NCBI RefSeq assembly: GCF_003014675.1
Contig: NZ_PYAU01000001.1
Location: 2,914,001 to 2,978,000, forward strand
Reading direction: 5' to 3'
DNA: 64,000 bases
Origin: Labedella gwakjiensis
Lineage (GTDB): Bacteria; Actinomycetota; Actinomycetes; Actinomycetales; Microbacteriaceae
Below are positions 59,677 to 64,000 of the stretch, piece after piece; the stretch's first letter is position 1; each line of letters starts with the position of its first letter. The position numbers and the translations under genes were made by a program. The notes below the pieces were generated by a model. That model worked only from the letters and a program-made list of their open reading frames with translations. It was not told the DNA's origin and ran no database searches.

Positions 59677-61176
59677 TCAGCGGGCGGAGACGAGGCGGAG
59701 GCGGCAGGCGAGTTCGAGGGCGAAGCGGGTGTCGGGGTCGTCGAGGTTCAGCGCGAGGGTCTGCTCGATGCGGCGCACGCGGTAGTTCACGGCGTTGGGG
59801 TGCAGCGTGAGGAGTTCCGCTGCCCGCACGAGGGAGTTCCGTGTGCTCAGGTAGGCGAGAAGCGTGCGCACCGACGTGTCGGCCCGCTCGGACCCGAGGG
59901 CGTCGAGGGGAGACAGGATGTCGTCGAGCAGCGTGCGGCTGAGCGGGGACGCGTAGAAGTCGAGGAGCACGCGCCGGAGCCCGGTCACATCGGTGGACTC
60001 GATCGCGCCGAGGCGGCCGGACGCCACGGCCGACTCCGCGGCGATGCGCGCCTCCGTGGCCGACTGGCGCAGTCCCGCCGCACCGCTCTGCGGAGTTCCG
60101 AGACCCACGGTGAACGTCCAGTCCTCGCCCGCGAGCACGGCGGCCTGCCGAACGAAGCGCTCGACGACCTCGCGCAGTCTCCGCTGGTGGTCTGGCGCCC
60201 CGAGCTCCTCCGACGCCACCACGAGGAGGTCGTCGTGGAACGCCGCGACGTGCCACACCTCGTCCCTGTCGTCCACGAGCTGCAGGGCCCGCAGCTCGAG
60301 AGCCGCCACGAGCGAGACGGGCAGTCGCCGCTGGTCCTCGCCCGGTACGCGCGGCGTCAGCCACGCGACAGAGTGGGAGAGCTGGACGGGGAGACCGGCA
60401 CGCGCCGCGTCGACCGCGAGCCCGTCGATGCGCGACGACTCCGCGAACAGGAGCTCGACGATGAGGTCGGCGCGCGATCGGACGGGACCGAAGCGGTCCT
60501 GCGACTCGCGCGACGCCGCCCGCGACAGGACGGACGCGATCACCGGGCGGGCGATCGACACCGCCGGGTCGTCGCGGTCGGCCACCAGACGGCCGATCGG
60601 CACCTCCCCGATGCAGACGGCGTCCGCCTCCGTCCACCGCACCCCCGGCACCTCCTCGATCCGCAGGCCGACGCCCAGAGCGGCGCTCGCCGCCTCGAGG
60701 ATGGCTGCACGGATGTCCGGCGCCCCTGCGTCGGCGACGCGGCTCACCGCCTCGATCGCGTGCTCGGCGCGCGAGAGCGCACCGGCGGCGCCGCGCCGCA
60801 CGAGGCGATCGACGAACACGGCGAGTTCGCTCGGGGCGGCGTCGGCTCCGAGCACGATGAGGGAGCCGCGTCCCGCGAGGGTGCGCGAGGTCTCGGAGAG
60901 GGTGACGTCGCCCGTGAGGACGAGAGCGACGGCGCGCGCCGAGATGGCGCGGCACACGGCGATGTCGATCTGGTAGGCCCGCGGCGCCTCGGCGGTGGGA
61001 AGCGTCGCCACGACGAGGCTGCCGGCGGCCGCGCGGGCGAGGTCGTCGAGCGCGAGCATCTCCACGCTCAGCACCTCGACACCGTCCGGATCGCCCGCGA
61101 GCACACGCGTGCCGAAGCGATCGGCCTGCTCGACGACCTCGCGGAGGTCGACCCGTTCACGCAGCGTTTGTTCCAT
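59677..61176 (-). CDS. PucR family transcriptional regulator
   Basis: 499 aa from ATG at 61174-61176 (MEQTLRERVDLREVV); an in-frame ATG at 61215 is less likely. N-terminal PucR-type domain (VEVLSVEMLALDDLARAAAGSLVVATLP), a GGDEF-like middle (ELRALQLVDDRDEVWHVAAFHDDLLVVASEE, FTVGLGTPQSGAAGLRQSATEARIA) and the C-terminal HTH_30 (LLAYLSTRNSLVRAAELLTLHPNAVNYRVRRIEQ). Such regulators activate purine, allantoin or amide catabolism. Divergent from the DUF917/hydantoinase genes, which it probably controls. Its stop is 10 bp from the poly-G tract. Confidence 0.92.
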   Translation of the reverse strand: MEQTLRERVDLREVVEQADRFGTRVLAGDPDGVEVLSVEMLALDDLARAAAGSLVVATLPTAEAPRAYQIDIAVCRAISARAVALVLTGDVTLSETSRTLAGRGSLIVLGADAAPSELAVFVDRLVRRGAAGALSRAEHAIEAVSRVADAGAPDIRAAILEAASAALGVGLRIEEVPGVRWTEADAVCIGEVPIGRLVADRDDPAVSIARPVIASVLSRAASRESQDRFGPVRSRADLIVELLFAESSRIDGLAVDAARAGLPVQLSHSVAWLTPRVPGEDQRRLPVSLVAALELRALQLVDDRDEVWHVAAFHDDLLVVASEELGAPDHQRRLREVVERFVRQAAVLAGEDWTFTVGLGTPQSGAAGLRQSATEARIAAESAVASGRLGAIESTDVTGLRRVLLDFYASPLSRTLLDDILSPLDALGSERADTSVRTLLAYLSTRNSLVRAAELLTLHPNAVNYRVRRIEQTLALNLDDPDTRFALELACRLRLVSAR

Positions 61177-61249
61177 GAGCACAGTCTCCCGCGATTCTCG
61201 GTCCTCCCGCCACATTGTCGCGCGTCCGATCTGTTCCTACTCTCGAATC

Positions 61250-62347
61250 ATGAGCACCACGAGCGAGCCCTTGCGGCTCATCACACGCGACGACGTCGCG
61301 CCCCTCGCCGCGGGCGCAGCCGTCTTCGGGACGGGTGGAGGCGGCGCCGTCCACACGGTCCAGCTGTCCGTCGAGACCTCCATCGAGACCTACGGTCCCG
61401 TCCGCCTCATGCAGGTGGAGGAGCTCGGTCCGGACGATGCGGTCATCCTGCTCTCCGGCATCGGCGCTCCCTCGGTGGGCATCGAGATGCTCGGGGCGAG
61501 CGCCCAGGTGCACACGCTCATCGCCGAGGTCGAGCGCATCATCGGCCGTCCGGTCACCGCCGTCATGGCTGCCGAGATCGGCGGCAGCAACGGGGTCGCT
61601 CCCGTGGGCTGGGCGGCCTCGCTCGGCGTCGCGGTGCTCGACGCCGACGGCATGGGACGCGCCTTCCCGAAGTCCACGATGATCTCGATGAACGTCGCAG
61701 GGCTCGCGAGCGAGTTCGCCGTGATGGGAGACGTCATCGGCAACGTGAGTGTGCTCCGCACCCTCGACATGGAGTGGCTCGAACGTCACGCGCGCGCCTT
61801 CACGATCGCCGCGGGCGGCATCGCGATCGGCGCCCACTACCTCCTCACCTCCGAGACCGCGCCGGGCGCCGTCATCGAGGGCACCGTGAGCCGTGCGATC
61901 CACGTGGGCCGCCGCCTCCTCGGTTCGCCCGATCCCGTCGTCGACATCGCGGACGAGCTCGGCGCCGACGTGCTCGCGGGCGGCAAGGTCATCGACATCG
62001 AGCGTCTCACGGAGGGCGGCTTCACCCGCGGGTCCGTGACGATCCAGGGCATCGGGGCGGATCGCGACCGCCTCCTGCGCGTCGAGATCCAGAACGAGAA
62101 CCTCGTCGTGATCGAGGACGGCGAGATCGTCGTGAGCGTGCCAGACCTCATCACGATCGTCGACACCGAGACGGGCGAGGCGATCTCCACCGAGATGCTC
62201 CGCTTCGGACAGCGCGTGAGCGTGCTCGCGTGGCCGTGCGATCCGCTGTGGCGCACCGAGCGCGGCCTCGAACTCACGGGTCCCGCCGCATTCGGATACG
62301 ACCTCGCGTACGTGCCGTTCGCCGCGCGATCGGCGGTCGCCCGATGA
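61250..62347 (+). CDS. DUF917 family protein
   Basis: 365 aa; ATG 6 nt after TACTCT (leaderless type). DUF917 signature: RDDVAPLAAGAAVFGTGGGGAVHTVQLSV, then MGRAFPKSTMISMNVAG and GAVIEGTVSRAIHVGR. DUF917 proteins lie beside hydantoinase/oxoprolinase A genes in amide or hydantoin catabolism, as here; the enzymatic step is not defined. It overlaps the next gene by 4 bp (ATGA). Cytoplasmic. Confidence 0.9.
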   Translation: MSTTSEPLRLITRDDVAPLAAGAAVFGTGGGGAVHTVQLSVETSIETYGPVRLMQVEELGPDDAVILLSGIGAPSVGIEMLGASAQVHTLIAEVERIIGRPVTAVMAAEIGGSNGVAPVGWAASLGVAVLDADGMGRAFPKSTMISMNVAGLASEFAVMGDVIGNVSVLRTLDMEWLERHARAFTIAAGGIAIGAHYLLTSETAPGAVIEGTVSRAIHVGRRLLGSPDPVVDIADELGADVLAGGKVIDIERLTEGGFTRGSVTIQGIGADRDRLLRVEIQNENLVVIEDGEIVVSVPDLITIVDTETGEAISTEMLRFGQRVSVLAWPCDPLWRTERGLELTGPAAFGYDLAYVPFAARSAVAR

Positions 62348-63975
62348 GCGCCCGCGACCTCAGTGTTCGTGACCTCAGCGTCGGCATCGACGTCGGCGGG
62401 ACCAACACCGACGCCGTCGCGCTCGACGACGCCGGAACCGTGATCGCGTGGACGAAGCAGGCCACGACCGTCGACGTCACGGGCGGCATCCGCGCGGCCC
62501 TCGCGGCCGTGCTCGCCGACATCGGATCCCGCCGCGACGACGTGTCCCGCGTGATGCTCGGCACGACCCACGCGACGAACGCGATCGTGCGCCGTCGCGA
62601 CCTCGGCCGCGTCGCCGTGATCCGCCTGGGCGCGCCCGCGTCCACCGACTTCCCGCCGCTCGCCGGATGGCCGGCGGACCTCCGCGACACCGTGCTCGCC
62701 GGCTCGCTCCTGGCCGGCGGCGGCCACCTCGTGGACGGCTACCCGATCTCGCGCCTCGACCTCGATGAGGTGCGCCGCTTCCTCGACGGGCTCGGCGGTC
62801 GCGTGGACGCCGTCGCCGTGTGCGGCATCTTCAGCCCTTCCTTCCCCGACCAGGAGCTCGAGGTCGCCGCCGTGGCGCGCGAGCTTCTCGGTCCCGACAT
62901 CCCCATCTCGCTCAGCCACGAAGTGGGCGAGCTCGGGCTCCTCGAGCGCGAGAACGCGACGGTGCTGAACGCCGCGCTCTACCGGGTGGCCCGCGAGGTG
63001 ACGCACGCGCTCCTCGTCGCCGTGGCCGACGAGCGGCTCGACGCCGAGACCTTCTTCGCCCAGAACGACGGCACCCTCATGGCCGTGGACTACGCGGCGC
63101 GATACCCCGTGCTCACGATCGGCTCGGGACCGGCGAACTCCATCCGCGGGGCCGCCCGGCTCTCCGGTGCCGAGAACGCGATCGTGGTGGACGTCGGTGG
63201 CACCACGAGCGACCTCGGCGTGCTCGTCGACCGTTTCCCCCGGGAGTCGACGCTCCCGCGCGAGATCGGCGGAGTGCGCACCAACTTCCGCATGCCCGAC
63301 ATCCTGAGCCTCGGCGTCGGCGGCGGCACGATCGTGGACCTCGCGAACGGCGTCCCGCTCTCCGACTCGGTCGGTCACCGCATCACCGAGGAGGCCCTCC
63401 TCTTCGGCGGCGACACCGCGACCCTCACGGACGCGGCCTCCGTCGAGGCCCCCGGCACGATCGCGGCGCACGACCTGCCCCCGCTCGACCGCGCCACGCG
63501 TGCGGCCCTCGTCGCGGCCCTCGCCGTCGCTCGCGACCGCGTCGAGTCCGCCGTGGAGCGGATGTCGCTCGGCCGCACGAACCTCCCGCTCGTCGTGGTG
63601 GGAGGCGGCGGCTTCCTCGTGCCCGACTCCGTCTCGGGCGCGAGCGACGTGCTCCGCCCCGAGCGCGGCAACGTCGCCAACGCCGTGGGCGCCGCGATCG
63701 CCCTCGCGGGCGGTCGGGCCGACCAGATGTGCGACTACGCCGATCGTGTCGCCGCGATCGACGCGGCCAGCCGGCAGGCGATCGACCGGGCCATCCAGGC
63801 CGGGGCCGACCCGCGCTCCGTCGAGGTGGTGGACGTGCTCGAGACGCCCGTCTCGTACTCCACCCGACCGACCCTCAAAGTGTCCGTGAAGGCAGCGGGT
63901 CCCCTCGCCCGGATCGAACAACGCACCGACACCCCTGCACCACCCGTTTCGTACTCGACGAAGGGCACATCATGA
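62344..63975 (+). CDS. Hydantoinase/oxoprolinase family protein (HyuA-like ATPase)
   Basis: 543 aa. N-terminal domain SVGIDVGGTNTDAVALD (ATP-binding, actin-like fold), mid AIVVDVGGTTSDLGVLVDRFP, LSLGVGGGTIVDL, and late VVVGGGGFLVPDS. Family members are ATP-dependent hydantoinases, 5-oxoprolinases or acetone carboxylase subunits. Shorter than full HyuA (about 690 aa), so probably the short subfamily paired with DUF917. ATGA overlap with DUF917 upstream; overlaps the next gene's ATG at 63972. Divergent PucR-type gene probably activates it. Substrate unknown. Confidence 0.92.
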   Translation: MSARDLSVRDLSVGIDVGGTNTDAVALDDAGTVIAWTKQATTVDVTGGIRAALAAVLADIGSRRDDVSRVMLGTTHATNAIVRRRDLGRVAVIRLGAPASTDFPPLAGWPADLRDTVLAGSLLAGGGHLVDGYPISRLDLDEVRRFLDGLGGRVDAVAVCGIFSPSFPDQELEVAAVARELLGPDIPISLSHEVGELGLLERENATVLNAALYRVAREVTHALLVAVADERLDAETFFAQNDGTLMAVDYAARYPVLTIGSGPANSIRGAARLSGAENAIVVDVGGTTSDLGVLVDRFPRESTLPREIGGVRTNFRMPDILSLGVGGGTIVDLANGVPLSDSVGHRITEEALLFGGDTATLTDAASVEAPGTIAAHDLPPLDRATRAALVAALAVARDRVESAVERMSLGRTNLPLVVVGGGGFLVPDSVSGASDVLRPERGNVANAVGAAIALAGGRADQMCDYADRVAAIDAASRQAIDRAIQAGADPRSVEVVDVLETPVSYSTRPTLKVSVKAAGPLARIEQRTDTPAPPVSYSTKGTS

Positions 63976-64000
63976 CCAGGACCGTCCGGGGGGTCGTCGT
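63972..64000 (+). CDS. Partial gene start at window end (unidentified)
   Basis: ATG at 63972 overlaps the HyuA-like stop (ATGA) and opens with MTRTVRGVV before the window ends. The 4-bp overlap matches the other junctions of this operon, so it is likely a further catabolic gene. Nothing more can be said. Confidence 0.5.

Noticed and set aside
59800-63975. Very long plus-strand frame of 1391 codons through the PucR gene into the HyuA-like gene
   Set aside because: Only the part from 62344 is the real HyuA-like gene; the rest is antisense to PucR and an off-frame reading of DUF917.

Overview
The window is high-GC DNA with dense, short-spaced genes, many GTG/TTG starts, frequent 4-bp ATGA/GTGA overlaps and many genes whose start codon lies 6-7 nt after a TAnnnT box (leaderless type). 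The gene content (TetR-type biotin repressor with BioYMN, DtxR/IdeR-type iron boxes, the MSMEG_4193-type phosphatase/DUF3090/SCO1664 trio, a receptor of the ArpA/ScbR type) points to an actinobacterium, most consistent with Microbacteriaceae. No rRNA, tRNA, CRISPR array, phage or insertion sequence was seen.

Layout. 1-3739: a histidinol-dehydrogenase-like gene (cut by the window start), a divergent LysR regulator and an NCS1 permease. 3736-8543: a BioQ-like TetR repressor facing the operon bioY / AMP-ligase / thiolase / bioM / bioN, with two tandem GAAC-N3-GTTC operators between them. 8553-10144: two divergent short-chain dehydrogenases. 10160-15953: a LacI regulator facing a sugar ABC importer (binding protein, two permeases) and a GH32 fructosidase, with two palindromic operators. 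15959-16903: an alpha/beta hydrolase. 17080-21134: an iron-box-controlled siderophore importer and a siderophore-interacting reductase. 21243-25020: an APC permease, a PadR regulator and an ABC1/UbiB-type kinase. 25418-30739: a possible butyrolactone-type signalling cluster (extended SDR, ArpA/ScbR-like receptor, AvrD-like protein, TspO-like membrane protein, DHA2 exporter). 30755-33740: an orphan GAF histidine kinase, a VOC protein and two membrane proteins. 33813-36948: a second siderophore importer, transcribed divergently from a 23-bp gap that is almost entirely an iron box. 36965-38983: a CstR-like repressor, a 61-aa Cys-rich protein and a persulfide dioxygenase-rhodanese fusion. 38920-40634: a TetR regulator and an MDR reductase. 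40675-44906: an SseB-like protein and a MoxR-type ATPase/VWA pair. 44914-46973: a LacI regulator and a zinc alcohol dehydrogenase. 46977-49044: the SCO1664/DUF3090/phosphatase trio. 49074-49949: a DUF6338-like membrane protein followed by a 58-aa gene. 50151-53766: an APC permease, a universal stress protein and an ABC-F ATPase. 53789-59435: mixed housekeeping genes (DUF1653, esterase, VOC dioxygenase, 5'-3' exonuclease, SIP, methyltransferase, PQQ-type sugar dehydrogenase). 59583-59666: an 84-base pure G run. 59677-63975: a PucR-type regulator facing DUF917 and hydantoinase/oxoprolinase genes, with a further gene starting at 63972.

How it works together. Most of the window is small regulator-plus-pathway modules with recognisable operators in the divergent gap: biotin uptake, fructan use, two iron-siderophore systems, persulfide detoxification and amide/hydantoin-like catabolism. 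None of the three solute-binding-protein ABC importers has its own ATPase, so each must borrow one from elsewhere. The most novel unit is the AvrD/ScbR/SDR/exporter cluster, which resembles a diffusible-signal system; this is inferred from family recognition and layout and is not demonstrated.
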